Shown here: piece after piece, positions 43,574-56,400 of the stretch
Layout of the letters: every line of letters starts with the position of its first letter
Position numbering within the stretch: the first letter of the stretch is position 1
Assembly: GCA_030562195.1 (NCBI GenBank)
Contig: CM060199.1
Coordinates: 32,322,338-32,386,337 of the forward strand
Direction: 5' to 3'
DNA length: 64,000 nucleotides
From: Nipponacmea schrenckii
Lineage: Eukaryota > Mollusca > Gastropoda > Lottiidae
The notes under the pieces: generated by a model
Seen by the model: the letters and a program-made list of their open reading frames with translations, nothing else
What the model was told of the DNA's origin: nothing
Databases searched by the model: none
Made by a program: the position numbers and the translations under genes

Positions 43574-45000
43574 GTAGGTGCTTTCAATTGCCCCTCATAC
43601 CAACACATATATGTACATACAACAAATAGAGAAGATACAAACTTTTTACAGAATGACAAAAAGCACAATGACCAAATTTAAAACTTATTTTCAACACAGA
43701 AATAATTAATGTAATTATTAACTGAAAGAACACTGTTACTGAGAAAGAAACTGTACCATTCAAAGAAATAAAAAGCTTTTAGAAATGCATTGTTTATTTT
43801 GTGTTGTTTAGCAACCAAGTGTTGCTTTAAAAAAAGCACTGTTGAAAAATCTATTTTTTCAATGAAATCAACTTTAAAAAGCCTTTATACTGCGAAAAAA
43901 TATATGTTTAAACCATTCTGGTATCATCATTGTATTTCTATAAAGCACTCTGGGTTTGAGATCTCTGTAACTTCAAATAGAACTGTTGTTTGCATTAGGC
44001 ACCAAAAAACTTCCTTTATCCTTTAGTAATTAGAGAATATATATCTGGACACAAGTATACAGAACATTTTCTTTGTTAATTAACTTGTGATGTTTTATCA
44101 AGCGTTCCTTCTGTTTTTTTCAAGCATTGCTTGCTTTTCATTGCTAGATAAAGACAGGAGTACCCTTCATAAAGGTCTTGAGTTATTTGATAAAGTAATT
44201 GCTACTGGTTTAAGTATAAATTTACCTATCTCATTTAGCACATAAGTCACCAAATCTTATGATAGGTGAAAAGAGTTGAGTCTTCATTTTCAGAAGAAGA
44301 TTCGACAATCTAACCCACTACTGACTGAAGTATTTCTACCACAAAAGGAGATGGTGTTTTGATTTTGTACCATCATATATGTTGTTTAGAATCATATGAT
44401 TTTAATAATACTTTCCAACATCAAGAATGATGTATGATAAATACACATGTATACTAATTTATTGTAGTTATAAACTGATTTATCTCTAAATTTGTGACCT
44501 TGGCCAAATGTTTTTACACAAAAATTTCCTTTTTGTAAACTTCTTTAAAAACTTTAAAACAAGGTGAATATACTGAGAAATTTTCCTAATGCTTTTGTGG
44601 CAATAAATTCCTCACAATTTTGTATAGGAACTATGCAAATTTATTTTACAAAGGGGAAACTTTCAAAATTTGGTAATACTTCACTGTTTTTCAATCATTT
44701 TTTTTATTTGCTAAGAACTTTGTTTTAAGGGAAATTTTGCAAATTTGTTTTTAACAAAGAAATTTAAATTTCAAAAAAGGGGACTTCACTTTTTCCAGGG
44801 ATTTTCATTTAAAGAACATGCTTAAATTGTCCAAAGGGGAAGGTTTTTGGAACTTTTGTTTTTAAAGGGCCCAAAAGTTAAAAAAATTAAAAACTCTTTT
44901 GTAGGAGGTGGAAAAATTTTTTCAGCTGAATTTTTTAAAAAATTGCCTTAAAAATGTGTACAACATTAGGTTTTGGCAATAGGTTCCCCCTTTAAAGAAC
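43574..45000. other. B3GALNT2 intron, no further exon seen
   Basis: No exon matching the next B3GALNT2 segment is found. 44560-45000 is rich in runs of A, T and G (for example AAAAAAGGGGAC) that look eroded or poorly resolved. Confidence 0.35.
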
Positions 45001-45029
45001 TTTTTTAATTTTGAATAAATTGTGCCAAA

Positions 45030-45475
45030 GGGTTAAGACAATGGATATTAAAATATTCCTACAGTACATAAAAACTGTATTTACTGAAAATGAATTTTTG
45101 AATTTTTGAACCTATTGCAACATTTTAAAATTATTAAAATCTTACAATTTACAGCTTTTGAAAAAAACTAATAAAATTAAAAACATTCAAAAGAACTCTT
45201 TAATTTCTGAAATAACATTTCTGTTTTTTAAGAGGCTGTTATTTCTTCATCAAATATTCCATACAACAAATAAAAAACTGTCCATTTACTGAACGCATGG
45301 TTTTGGTGCCAACTTTACACCTTTTACTCATTTAAATGTATTAAATCCACAGTTTCACAGCTTGTTGCCCAACATTAAACAGCTAATAAAGTTAAAAATC
45401 ATTTTGAATCCATTATGTTGTGATATTTATGCTGTTTTAAGACTGGCTGTTATTTCTTCATTAAATGTTTTTGGA
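45030..45475. repeat. ~206-bp degenerate tandem duplication
   Basis: Two diverged copies ending with GGCTGTTATTTCTTCAT(C/T)AAAT at about 45233 and 45440. Each is preceded by a similar block containing ACAGCT and TAATAAA(A/G)TTAAAAA. No coding potential. Confidence 0.5.
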
Positions 45476-46872
45476 AACAAGATTATCACTTCCATATTGT
45501 GGAACTGTTATTTTGGTTAATGTTATTATAATGGCCTCAATTTAGGTATTATATAAGTGCTATATTTGTATCAAAACTGCAAGAAATCTGATTACTAATA
45601 TTGTAATTATATGCTGTCTGCAATCATTACCTCCAGTCATATTTTGAATTATGTGACAAAATTTAATTATCTTTTTAATCAAGCCAATACTAATGCTGTG
45701 CTATTTTGTGGCCTCAGATCTCAAGATGCTGTTTGACCATAAGATTATTGATTACGCAAGCTGAACTTGCATTTCTATTTTATTCTGATATAGAGTCATC
45801 AGTATTTGCATTAATCACTAAAATTGGATTTTCCTATTCCTTCTACTAATATCATGATTCAAGACCTTTGAGCACTATCTACATTAGGGAATGTTAATAA
45901 TTCTAATCCATCCAGAAAACAAATTATTCAATAGGGTTAATACCAAAGCTACGGTCAATAGTACTAAAATCTCTCTATAGTTCATATATGAATAATTATT
46001 ATAATTTAATAACCAAAACAATTTCTCCATCTTGACTTTTACATTATTGTATTTCCCAGGATGTATTCCTACATTATCATATCTAATAATAGATACTGTG
46101 AAATCTATGGAATCTCACGATATCTTAAATCAAACCTTATGTCATTCAAATTGCAATTAATAAGTCAAAAGCCACAGTCTGGATCGTCAACATGTAGATG
46201 AATGAGAAAGATGTGTGTCCCTGGAAAGATCATATGATTTTTACCCACAAAACTTTGCAGACGGAATGTTTGTGTGTAAGAACATGCTGTTAGGTGTAAA
46301 AATGAAGTCCTGGTGAACTTTAAATCTAATTACCTCAGCCTGTGCTTTCGTTATTCCAATTATATGTTGTTATTACAATAAGGCTCACCTAATTATTCAA
46401 CGTGATTATGTAATGATAAGCGGTATTTCAGTTTTGTGTGAACTGTAGATTGTACTCATTGGTTGATCCTTCAATCTAGGTCCAATTGCAGATCCCACTG
46501 TAAGAATAGACATTAACATGAGTTGGGAACTTTCTAAGTTGCATAGGTCACATTATAAACTCAAACCTTTTCCTTTTGTTATCTGCACTGCTACTCATTA
46601 ACCACTTCAACTTTCTTGAAAAGGAAGTAAACAGTTTGGTGCTACTGTCCTTAGAAAATGTTTTCATTGCTCATGGCATTACTTTACATTGTGTTTTAGA
46701 CAAAATGTAAATTGATAGAAAAATTGCCATATTTAATGCTATTGATTTTAATTTCAAGGAAGTGCTACAGCCCCATCAGACATATTGTCCGATGTTGACA
46801 AGAGATGCTGCTTTTAATGGGGTTTTTAGACAATAGCACAAATTACTATGTCTTCTGCAATGCTATTTTCAG
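45476..46872. other. AT-rich non-coding stretch
   Basis: No gene, RNA or repeat recognised. Probably B3GALNT2 intron. Confidence 0.3.
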
Positions 46873-47411
46873 ATGGAAATTGAATTTCAGAGAGTTCTCT
46901 CCAAATTTAAGCAGGAATTAATGTCAAATGAGAGTCTTTGTAAAATGAAAAATAGGCCAGGTATGACAAGAATTATCTTGTCGATAATGTCTAGGGTATC
47001 TATACCTTCTTCCTCACTTCTATAATTACATTTCACTACTGAATGTTTGTCTCTTTTCAAATTTCCTTTCAAATTAGCTGTCAAGCTGTTATATGCCAAT
47101 TTCTTGGATGGAGTGATTCCTAATTGCTTGAGATTTTTATCTCTACTTGTGAATGAATTGCGTGGACAGGATTTCGATTTTAATGAATGGATGGTATATT
47201 GGTTATTTTAATCTGCCATTCATTAGAAAATATTGGGAAAGGTTATAGAGGAGCCTGGTTAATAGAAGAAATGTGGAGACCTATTAGTTCATTAAGACAA
47301 ACTTTATTAAGTTTAAGAAGAGCTTGGTTTAGTTTTCAATTCGCAAGTTCATGTTTACCATATATAGTAATTCCTATTATCACACCATTATATATTTCCG
47401 TCATATCATAA
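46873..47411 (+). other. Candidate coding fragments of unknown identity
   Basis: After a good acceptor (TGCTATTTTCAG), 46873-46960 is open and begins MEIEFQRVLSKFKQEL, ending at CCAG|GTATGA. A second acceptor (AAATTAG, ending at 47077) leads in phase to 47078-47193, which contains VIPNCLRFLSLLVNELRGQ and DFDFNEW. From 47187 to 47411 another frame is open (contains WLIEEMWRPISSLRQTLLSL) and ends in TAA, but I see no splice that joins it to the previous piece. I do not recognise the protein, and it does not match the next expected part of B3GALNT2. It may be exons of an unrecognised gene, a decayed pseudogene with a frameshift, or chance open frames. Confidence 0.3.
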
Positions 47412-47561
47412 TGCTTAGCATAATGAACAATTAATATGGGTCAGTATGAGTTCTATTAGGTATCTTTATATAAATATAGATAATATAGATGGTATTATAG
47501 GTTTGTTTAAGATGTTTATTTTAGGATATATTAACAGATATATTTATGGTATTCATGTATT

Positions 47562-47745
47562 TAAATGAAATGAATGGAGGTTTATGTCCTACTTTTGTGC
47601 ACTGAATAAGCCTACTCTTTTTGTGATTTCCAACTGTTGAGGGATCTTGAGCATGCACAGCCTGTAACACACAGGGCGTCAGTTTATTGTCCCATCTGAA
47701 AAACTAGTCACTTTTTTTCATGGGGGTAACTGGGTTGAAAAATAT
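47562..47745 (-). repeat. SINE (family A), head truncated
   Basis: Tail AAATGAAATGAATGGAGGTT, body GATCTTGAGCATGCACAGCC, TGTCCCATCTGAAAAACTAG and GGGTAACTGGGTTGAAAAAT, matching copies at 772 and 7452. The tRNA-like head is absent. Confidence 0.7.
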
Positions 47746-49300
47746 AATATAGATTGATTCTCATCAATCACAAAGTCACAAATACCTTTAAAATAATACT
47801 TTGTCATGTTTCTCTCCCTTTTAAAAATCCCACGTGATTATCATTTGAAGTATTTTAGAAGCATGTAGGGTAGTGGCAGTGTGGGTAGAAAGACTGCTCC
47901 ACACTTTGCTTCAATTTATTAATTATGGCTGCTGTTGGCTCTTTGTTTTAATTTGATTTCATAATGTTCAATTTTTACAATTGAAGTGTCTAAAAAAAAA
48001 GTTTTTTTTATAATAGCATGTATAAAACGTTTTACATAAGACTTATCTTCTCTTTCTATCAACTATTGATATTTGAGGCTCTATCAGCTGGCAATTATCT
48101 TCTATACTGTTACAGCCAACTGCATTATCAATCACACCATCAGTTTGTTTAAGAGCTTTTGAGGATTAATATTCGTGAACAAAATTCAGTTTAAAACCAA
48201 CATCACTTTAACTATCAGAAAATCGCATTGATACATAACGATAAAATTTATGAAGAAATAGTTTCATTATTTGAACAGTGTTGTTCACATGAATATTTCA
48301 TCTAGATATGTCTATGGTCCTTGTACTGGTATATTACATAAGTGGTGTGGGTGGTAGAAATTTCCTCATAGTGAAGTGTTTTGACCCACAATTATCATGT
48401 CTTATCAAAGCACTTGAAGATCTGGATTTAATTTTTGTCCAGATGAGATAATTGCTAGAAAGGAACTTGATGTCTGTTGAGTTTTCTCTCACTAGTGGGT
48501 CATTGATGATATGTGGAAGTATTTCTTAGTAGGTAAATGAATGTAATTAGGTCATTAGTGTATTTTGATCAGTGATGATAATATCATCAATATATCTTTC
48601 TCTATTGTAAATCTAATGATCAAATATAATAGCTTAAAACTAGAGTTCCCATTAAAACCTACTGAGGACGATTTATGATAGCTGAGTTTTTGTAGATTAA
48701 GACAAGACAATTTTTAGTAGCTAAGTTTTTGTACTTTGGGACAGGTACTTTCTGAGAATCTGCAAACTTTTTAAGTAGAAGACCTTTTAGTAATTATTAT
48801 TTCATAAAATCTTTTTCATAAATTCTTGAATAATGTTTATCACTAACATGTATTTTGTTTTTTTACCAGAATACACTATAAAGTGCAATAATTAAAGTAA
48901 GGCTTAAAAAAGTTATTCCATTAATTAGGGTTCAGAATAAATTGAGTAAGGTTTTAAACTATAATTCTTGACACTTGACAACTTCATCAAAAAACATTTG
49001 CTTGGTTTGCAGTGATACAGATTCTTTAAAGGACTTTGTGAAAGGCATTTGCTGATTGGCCAAATAAACAATAATGTAGGTGACTTTAAGGAGGTTTATT
49101 AGGCTTTAATGAAGGGAATATCCGTCTGCTACTTGAAGAGTTAGATGGCGAATCATTTCATTGGCTTGTGATCCTTCACAACTGAAGAATTTCCTGAAGA
49201 CAAAATACATAGTGAAAGTTATCCAACCCCTCTTGTTGTTAATACTTTTATCATATCTTGAGTTATTTTTCTTCAATTCAGGAAGTCACAGATCTTCCTT
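47746..49300. other. Non-coding stretch
   Basis: No gene seen. A minus-strand peptide ERYIDDIII near 48575 recalls the reverse-transcriptase YxDD motif, but it is surrounded by stops in every frame and is not called. Confidence 0.3.
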
Positions 49301-49301
49301 A

Positions 49302-50130
49302 TGAAACTTGACTCATGTGACCTGGCTTATTAGTCCAGATCTTCATGTGATCTGGCTTATTAGTCCAGATCTTCATATGACCTGGCTTATTAGTCAAGAT
49401 CTTCATGTGACCTGGCTTATTAGTCCAGATCTTAATATGACCTGGCTTATTAGTCCAAATTTTCATATGACCTGGCTTATTAGTCCAGATCTTAATGTGA
49501 CCTGGCTTATTAGTCCAGATCTTCATGTGACCTGGCTTATTTGTCCAATTCTTCATGTGACCTGGCTAATTAGTCAAAATTTCTTTATGACCTGGCTTAT
49601 TAGAAAAGATCTGCATGTGACCTGGCTTTTTAGTCCAGATCTGCATGTGACTTGGCTTATTAGTCAAAGTTGTTCATATGACCTGACTTATTAGTCAAGA
49701 TCTTCATGTGACCTGGCTTATTAGTCCAGATCTTCATGTTAGTTGGCTTATTAGTCCAGATCTTCATGTGACCTGGCTTATTAGTCCAGATCTTCATGTG
49801 ACCTGGCTTATTAGTCCAGATCTTCATGTTTGTTGGCTTATTAGTCCAGATCTTCATGTTAGTTGGCTTATTAGTCCAGATCTTCATGTGACCTGGCTTA
49901 TTTGTCCAATTCTTCATGTGACCTGGCTAATTAGTCAAAATTTCTTTATGACCTGGCTTATTAGTAAAGATCTGCATGTGACCTGGCTTATTAGTCCAGA
50001 TCTGCATGTGACTTGGCTTATTAGTCAAAGTTGTTCATATGACCTGACTTATTAGTCAAGATCTTCATGTGACCTGGCTTATTAGTCCAGATCTTCGTGT
50101 GACCTGGCTTATTAGTCAAAATTTTCATAA
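49302..50130. repeat. 30-bp minisatellite open on both strands
   Basis: About 27 copies of a 30-bp unit built on TGACCTGGCTTATTAGTCCA and GATCTTCATG. As 30 is a multiple of three, the array stays open on both strands (plus: repeated SPDLHVTWLI; minus: repeated MKIWTNKPGH). Frames break where a copy gains a base, at about 49672 and 50034. A block of about 160 bp starting at 49541 recurs at 49902, so a 361-bp segment has been duplicated within the array. No start context, splice signals or non-repeat coding flanks support a gene. Confidence 0.93.
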
Positions 50131-51520
50131 TACCAGTACTGCAGTTTCATTTCTGACCATTGCACTGCTATCAATTAGATACAAAATGAAATAATAAAAT
50201 TGATAAAAATAGATCTGGCCCATGATGGCTATTATAGAATGTACAGGGAGAATCCATCTTTGTTTAATATTCCTCAATCAAAGCAGATCATATTATATTA
50301 ATATTTTATCATTTGAGTAGTTAAAGAATCATGAGTAATGTGTTTACACAAACTAATCAGGTTAGGTAAGGAACTGAAAATAGATGTTTTAGACAAGGGA
50401 AGGTAGCGCCTGCAGGTGTGTTTATAACTTAATTTACACCCACCATAACTATCTCTCTAAGTTCTATGAGTACATGTTAAAATAGTTACACTTGTTAATT
50501 ATCTCAAAGCTATCTTGTGGTTTTCTGTTTGATATGTCTTAGATTTAATTATGACAACATTTTCAACTTACATTATTTTCAATTTATCTGAGCAATCATT
50601 AACTGGTTTGTTGTAAAAGTTTTACATAGCAATTTTTAAGAATTAAGAATTTGCATGCAAAAGATTACTGATACTGAAATTCCTATTAAGATGAATGAAA
50701 AAAATAAATTAGTTTTGTCTCTACTGATATATTGTATAAGATTTACTGCAATGCCTAAAAATTTCCAACTGTGATGTTTTGGAAATCCTGATTATCTCAA
50801 TGGCTCACAAACTGTCTAACAAAATTTCTCAGATTCTAGATTCATTCCTGAATGGTACCATGGCATTTTATGACATGTTGTTTTCAATGCCTATTGTACT
50901 ACCAACTGTTTTGTTTGAAATACTTGAAAAGCAAATCCATTATTTTTATGGATAAAAAAATTGCATGTCTTAACATTTGGGATAAAAATTGTCAAATTCT
51001 AGAACATTTCATAAAAATATTAATTTACCTTTAAGGTATAATATCAACCTTTCTGTTAAACTCATTTTAAAAGTCTTGCCAATTAGGCCAGTAATTAATT
51101 CACTAGTTATTGAACTTACATGAGCAAGTTTTCCAGACTATGAAATTCATTTACCTCAACAAACAGTGATAAGGCTATTTGGTCAATAAAATATTCCCTT
51201 GGGAAGTTCTACCTACGTGACCAATAGTGGACATTCTTAGTGGAATGACGTTGTACTATGTACGTATTTGCCTTCTAGTGATTGCTATTATGGGTTAATT
51301 TGTATTTGAAGAAGTTTTCATTGATTTTACATGAATGATAATACCACCCACTACTGAATAATGACAGTTTGTAAAGGGTTATTAGGAGAATATTTACAAG
51401 ATTTCCTCAATGACCACTTCACTGAGTTGTAAGATTTAATGATGAGGCTAATTTCTAGAATTTTTTATGACAATACCTGTACTTTTATGATCTGTTTTGT
51501 AACACAGTTGCACTTATTTA
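50131..51520. other. Non-coding stretch
   Basis: AT-rich, no gene or repeat recognised. Short frames at 50852 and 51439 show no sign of being real. Confidence 0.3.
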
Positions 51521-51524
51521 ATTT

Positions 51525-51805
51525 CTTATTTAGAATTTTTTCTCCGTCTAATTCTATAACTTGCTATGGTTTCAGGTACAACATATTAGAGAATATCAAA
51601 CTGTTAATGACACTTCATATTTTAAATTTAATAAGGGGTACTTTTTAAATTTTTTAGACAATCCCTTTTTTGACTGTTTTGTACACATTCTTTTTTTCAT
51701 TAGAATTTTTCTCCGTCTCATTCTTTAACTTGCTTTTTGAAATGCTATGGTTTAAGGTACAACATCTTCACAATATCAAACTGTTATAAACTTCATACTA
51801 ATAAT
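51525..51805. repeat. ~172-bp tandem duplication
   Basis: Two diverged copies share TAGAATTTTT(T)CTCCGTCT, GCTATGGTTT and GGTACAACAT...AATATCAAACTGTTA, starting near 51530 and 51702. Confidence 0.65.
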
Positions 51806-51894
51806 AAGTACATTTATTTTATAAGTACATTTATTTTATAGTAATACCTTGACTAAGTATGCATCACACACTTTACCAAATTTTAAAAAAAATA

Positions 51895-52168
51895 TATTCG
51901 GAATTTAAAAAAAAAGCAAGCCAGCGACGATTCCATTCAGTTTGAGAATAAAAGCGCCTGGGAAATCAACGCAAAAACATCATTGTGCAATGCAACAGTA
52001 GGGGGTCAAGGACGCGTGAAAACCCACATGTTAGAGTTACTTCCCTTTATATTTACAATTTGAAAATCGCTTAATGGAAGTATTAAGCATGTTATAATTA
52101 ACTACTTGATTTTGTAGATTTATCCGATAATAGAGGGATTTTGATGTATAGGTACATGTATGACATAA
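51895..52168 (+). other. Possible first exon / promoter of an unidentified gene
   Basis: A local patch with more CpG than its neighbours (GCGACG, GCGCC, GGACGCGTG, ATCGC) is followed by a strong splice donor at 52168 (CATAAG|GTAAGTCC) with no coding frame. That pattern suits a non-coding 5' exon. No downstream exon was identified, so this is a weak call. Confidence 0.25.
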
Positions 52169-53030
52169 GGTAAGTCCACTGATGGGAAAATACTGTTATT
52201 GTCCAAATTTTAGTGAAATTAAATTTTTATGTTTCTTCTAACGCCTATTAATATAATCAGATACATTGTTACAAAATAATTGTATCTACTCTTTAAAACT
52301 CATTGGAATTATTATAGCAAAACTGAAAAATGACATCATTTAGTTCTAGGATGTAGAGTTTGTGTATAATCACTAGATTATCTGTTGCTTTTTAAACTAT
52401 ATCTGTTTGTGATATGTATTACTGGATCTAGCATGTATTGTTTAAAACTTCTCTGATATTAATATTACAAACTGAAATCACGTTTGGTTTTATGGATGTA
52501 AAGATTAAGTGGCATCATTAAATTATACATTTCCATTTTTTCCCAGATAAGAAATAAAATGATTAATTTTCCCTTGACATTGCTTATTCTTGTCATTATC
52601 TATTAATCATTTGTTTTTAAAAACAAATCATGAGAAATTCCTCACTTAGTTTAATGAATGTTGTGAAATGAAAGGTTTCTGAACATTATTTAATATGAAA
52701 CAGGTGGATCAATGGGAATACTTTATTATATTAAAACTGTGATATGGAATAAAGATGATAAATCATCCAAGTAATATGAGATTTATTTCACAGATTACTT
52801 TATCACAGTTTTGGAATCATGGATTTGAGATAAAAGTTATGAAACTAGAGGTACCTGCTTGAGTGTGAAGTACATGTAACCTAATTTTTTTAATTGCTAT
52901 GGATAGCTGAATAGCCATTGAACATATTCTCGCTTATCTTCCAATTAATTATATCTTTAGGCCCATACTAAGCATGATTTATAACAGATAATCATTGAAT
53001 GATGCAAGGTGTCTCAGTGATTTTAAAAAA
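52169..53030. other. Non-coding stretch
   Basis: AT-rich DNA. A 20-bp perfect palindrome, ATTTGTTTTTAAAAACAAAT, lies near 52610-52632. Nothing else recognised. Confidence 0.3.
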
Positions 53031-53034
53031 TTTC

Positions 53035-53195
53035 TTGCTGACCTAAGATTCACTCCAGCCTTAGGATTTTTGCAACCTGGTTCCCCTTGTCGGTCAGAAG
53101 GAGGGACAAGCAATAAGTATCCCAGATGGGACAATACATTGAAAACCTCCATTACAAGACGAAAATAAGTTGGCGTATGCTGCTATCCTAGAAAA
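53035..53195 (+). repeat. SINE (family A), degraded, plus orientation
   Basis: CCTGGTTCCCCTTGTCGGTCAG reads as the reverse complement of the GCTGACAAGGGGAAACTGG block at 57703. It continues with CCCAGATGGGACAATACATT, the counterpart of the GTCCCATC body block. Confidence 0.5.
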
Positions 53196-54065
53196 TTTTC
53201 CTCACTGAGTACTATATTCTTGTCTGTCTCCAATATCACAATATGTAGCTGAATGGTAAGACTAAAAAACGGTGAAGTTAAAGGGAGGATTTTGACAACT
53301 ACTAAATAGCTGAACTGAACTTTGGTAACTGAGTTTCGTTCTATAATCAGTAGTTTACTGAACTGAGTAGGTTTAAGAAATGTTGACTGTTAATGAATAA
53401 CTTAGATGATTAATCAACTTAATCTGTTGGTCACTAGACAATGCCTGAACTGTTATTAAGTCAATTTGCTTCTTGTATCCTCATTTTGACTTTGAATGCC
53501 AAATACAACAAATATATTAGGTACTCCAGTTGTGCCTTTTAGCATTCCACCAAAATCCTTTCCTTTGGAACAACTCTCTTTAGGTATGAGTGTTTCTGGT
53601 TATTTTTTTTTGTGGTAGTTCTAGCAAGTGGGTTATTTTATTGATAGTGGAAAAAGAATGATTGGTAGTCATTTTGTATGCACAAGTCTAAGCAGCCATT
53701 TTGATTCTATTCTGAACTGTACTAAAACAAAACAACAACCATTGTTTGTTTGATTTCAGTGTAGAATAAATAGATATGGAAGCTCTAGGCCTACATGACT
53801 GGCATTGTTCAAGAGTTTTATATTTGAAATCTTTAATAAACCATTGATTTTGAAAAATGAATTGACCCATCGAAATGTGGTTGTGAAAATTCCCTTTCAT
53901 GAAGAACAGACCTATATAGAGAGCTATTGTTCTGTTATCTATGGTCTTTCAGATTATTATCATACGTTATTGTCACTATTTCATTGTAGTTTTAAAGACA
54001 CTGTTTTAATCTTACTATATAGGGATTGCGATACATACACTCTGTAATCTAATCACGTATACCCT
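53196..54065. other. Non-coding stretch
   Basis: No confirmed gene. A short open piece near 53518-53580 ends in TTTAG|GTATGAG but has no linkable partner (see rejected items). Confidence 0.3.
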
Positions 54066-54069
54066 TTTT

Positions 54070-54370
54070 AATAGGTCAATTGGATATATTGAAGTTCTAT
54101 AAAAGGTCATGTTGACTGGAATCTGGATTCTATTTTCTTTCATCCATATCATAGTCATGTTGAATACTATTTTCCTTTCAATGCATAAGGTCATGTTGGA
54201 TTCTATTTCCTCCCTGCATAAGGTCATACTAGATGCTATTTTTTCCTATCCCACAATAGGCCATGTTTTATAATATTTTTCTTCCTGCAAAAGGTTACTG
54301 GTATTCTGATCTCTATTTCCCTTTCTGCACAAGACCTTGTGCTGGATTCTATTTTCCTTCTGGAATACAG
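54070..54370. repeat. ~40-bp degenerate tandem repeat
   Basis: Six or seven imperfect copies around GCATAAGGTCATGTTGGATT followed by CTATTTTCCTTTCT, with spacing of about 38-48 bp. Confidence 0.65.
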
Positions 54371-56400
54371 TAATGCTACATAAAATAGTTCTAGACTGGT
54401 AAAAGAAATGCTGGTGGTAATTTACCAATGGTAATAGATGGTAGAATTAAGGATTTTAAACCTGTTATTGGTCATTTTAGACACCTCAAACAATTTATGG
54501 ATTAATTCTTCATTAGTTTCTAACCACCTAGACCATAAAATAAACTATTAAGGCCATTTAGAATTTAACTGGTCAGAAGTCAAACACTCGTTATAACTGG
54601 ATTCTCTTCTCTAATCTTCTTTCTGGTTTGCTGAACTTTTTCATGCAAATGAACAATCTTGCTGATCATTTTTTGAAATTCCAAACTTCTTTATTCATTC
54701 TTGAAGTAAATTTCTTTAAGATCCCTTGACATATAACATTATTGTAATTATGAGAATGACCCTGAAAAGTTGTAGTCATGGACTATAGTGACCAAAATGT
54801 TTGTTCATTTTTGGAACAAATGATCTTTGACTAACTTAAGGTAATTGAGACGTGGCTCAGTTCTGGGGTTTAATACAGGCATGAAACAGTCCTTCTTTCC
54901 CCTGTCAACATTGCAAGTGCGAGGGCTGACATAGAAGAACACAACTTATCCTTGGGATTCAAGAATACAGCAAGCCCTTGTGCAGTCTGTTACTGTGTTT
55001 ATTAAAAAACCTGTGGCTATTCTCATAAAAATTGAGAGCAGGAAAGCAGACTTTTCTAGTAACTTAAGGCAGCATATGAATGATCAGATGATCATGCTCA
55101 TTACTGCCTTGAGGACCATTTTGAACATCACATATACATTATATATCCTTTATTGAATCCAAAACCCTCGGCAAAAATATCACAGTGCTTGATGCAATAA
55201 GGTAATGTAATATATCCACCACATAATATAAAAGTTTAAGGAATAGGAAGGTTGTAAATAGAAAATAAATGAAATTAACTATTATCATTTGGCTATTTTG
55301 ACGCTGATTACCCTTGGGGGATGGAGAGAAATTTGATCACGTTGACAACATGACTATCTCATCTAGATAACAAAGCAAATAAAGTAATTAAAAGGTTCAG
55401 TCACTCTCACCAAACAAGATTCAGAAATAAAACTTCTATAAAGCAATGCCATGAACAGATTATTGCTAGTATACTGGGTTCCACCAAACTACTTATAACA
55501 AGATTTCATTTAGTACCACAGAATTAAGAACTGTCACAAAACTGTGATTATGACATATAGCTTCACTAATAAGACCCTCCTGATAAATGCCCAGTCCATA
55601 TAAAGGATACAAACAGACTTTTAGTATGATTGTTCACATAAAATAGCTTTACCAAAGTGTCCTTGAGAGAGTTGGAATGACTTGAAGATAAGATACTGTG
55701 GTGATAATAAGTTCATTGAACATGCCACAATAAAATTAGAGTGGACCATCAACTTAAATTAATGGAAAGATAGAAGCAAACAAAGTCCAAATAACTTAGC
55801 TTGTCGTGACATCATTTGAAATGAAATATCTTTGAAATGAATATTGAGGAAATCAATGTTATATCTGAAGTATTGTGTTCTTGATTAAAATTCATCAGGT
55901 TTCAGAAGTTTGTATGGATATTTATGAGGATTACAATAAGCCCTTTAATTTCCATTAACTTTATTTACAAAAATACATGGAATCCAGTAGATTTGGCTTG
56001 GTTGTCATGTTTTTTTTTATGGTGTGCTTGGATGTTATTCTAACCCCTGTTAGGCAAGTTGCTGTAAAGAAAAAGTCATTACTTCTTGGTGATCTGCTAA
56101 GTGAACAACAACATTATGTAATAATACTTGTAGCTGTCTTAATGATAACAAGTTGACATAACAATAGAAATTGGTCAGTAATATATTTTAAAATGAATAT
56201 GTAAATACATATCAAATACCATAACATTTTAATGACTTTTCAGTGAATAGGCTTTTATGATAAAAATATGATCAATATATAGACAGATGCATTCTTAAAT
56301 TGACTGGCATGCTGATAAATAGGCTTATCACAAATGAAATACCAATGGAGAATCAGACATCAATATGTATGCTGTCATGTTAAAATTAAATAGGCTGACA
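54371..56400. other. Non-coding stretch
   Basis: AT-rich. No gene, RNA or repeat could be supported. Confidence 0.3.

Noticed and set aside
44301..44361. Open piece after TTTTCAG with a continuation in the B3GALNT2 phase
   Set aside because: It runs to a stop after 22 codons without a donor and has no family similarity.
48560..48600. Minus-strand ERYIDDIII, like a reverse-transcriptase YxDD box
   Set aside because: Stops in all frames within a few codons on both sides and no other retroelement domain nearby. Most likely chance in AT-rich DNA.
49299..50055. Open frames of 85-128 codons on both strands
   Set aside because: By-product of a 30-bp repeat unit lacking stops. No gene evidence.
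53477..53580. Possible exon with a TPVVPFSIPPKSFPLEQL peptide ending at TTTAG|GTATGAG
   Set aside because: No acceptor gives the correct phase from B3GALNT2 exon 6 and no partner exon was found. Too short to support.
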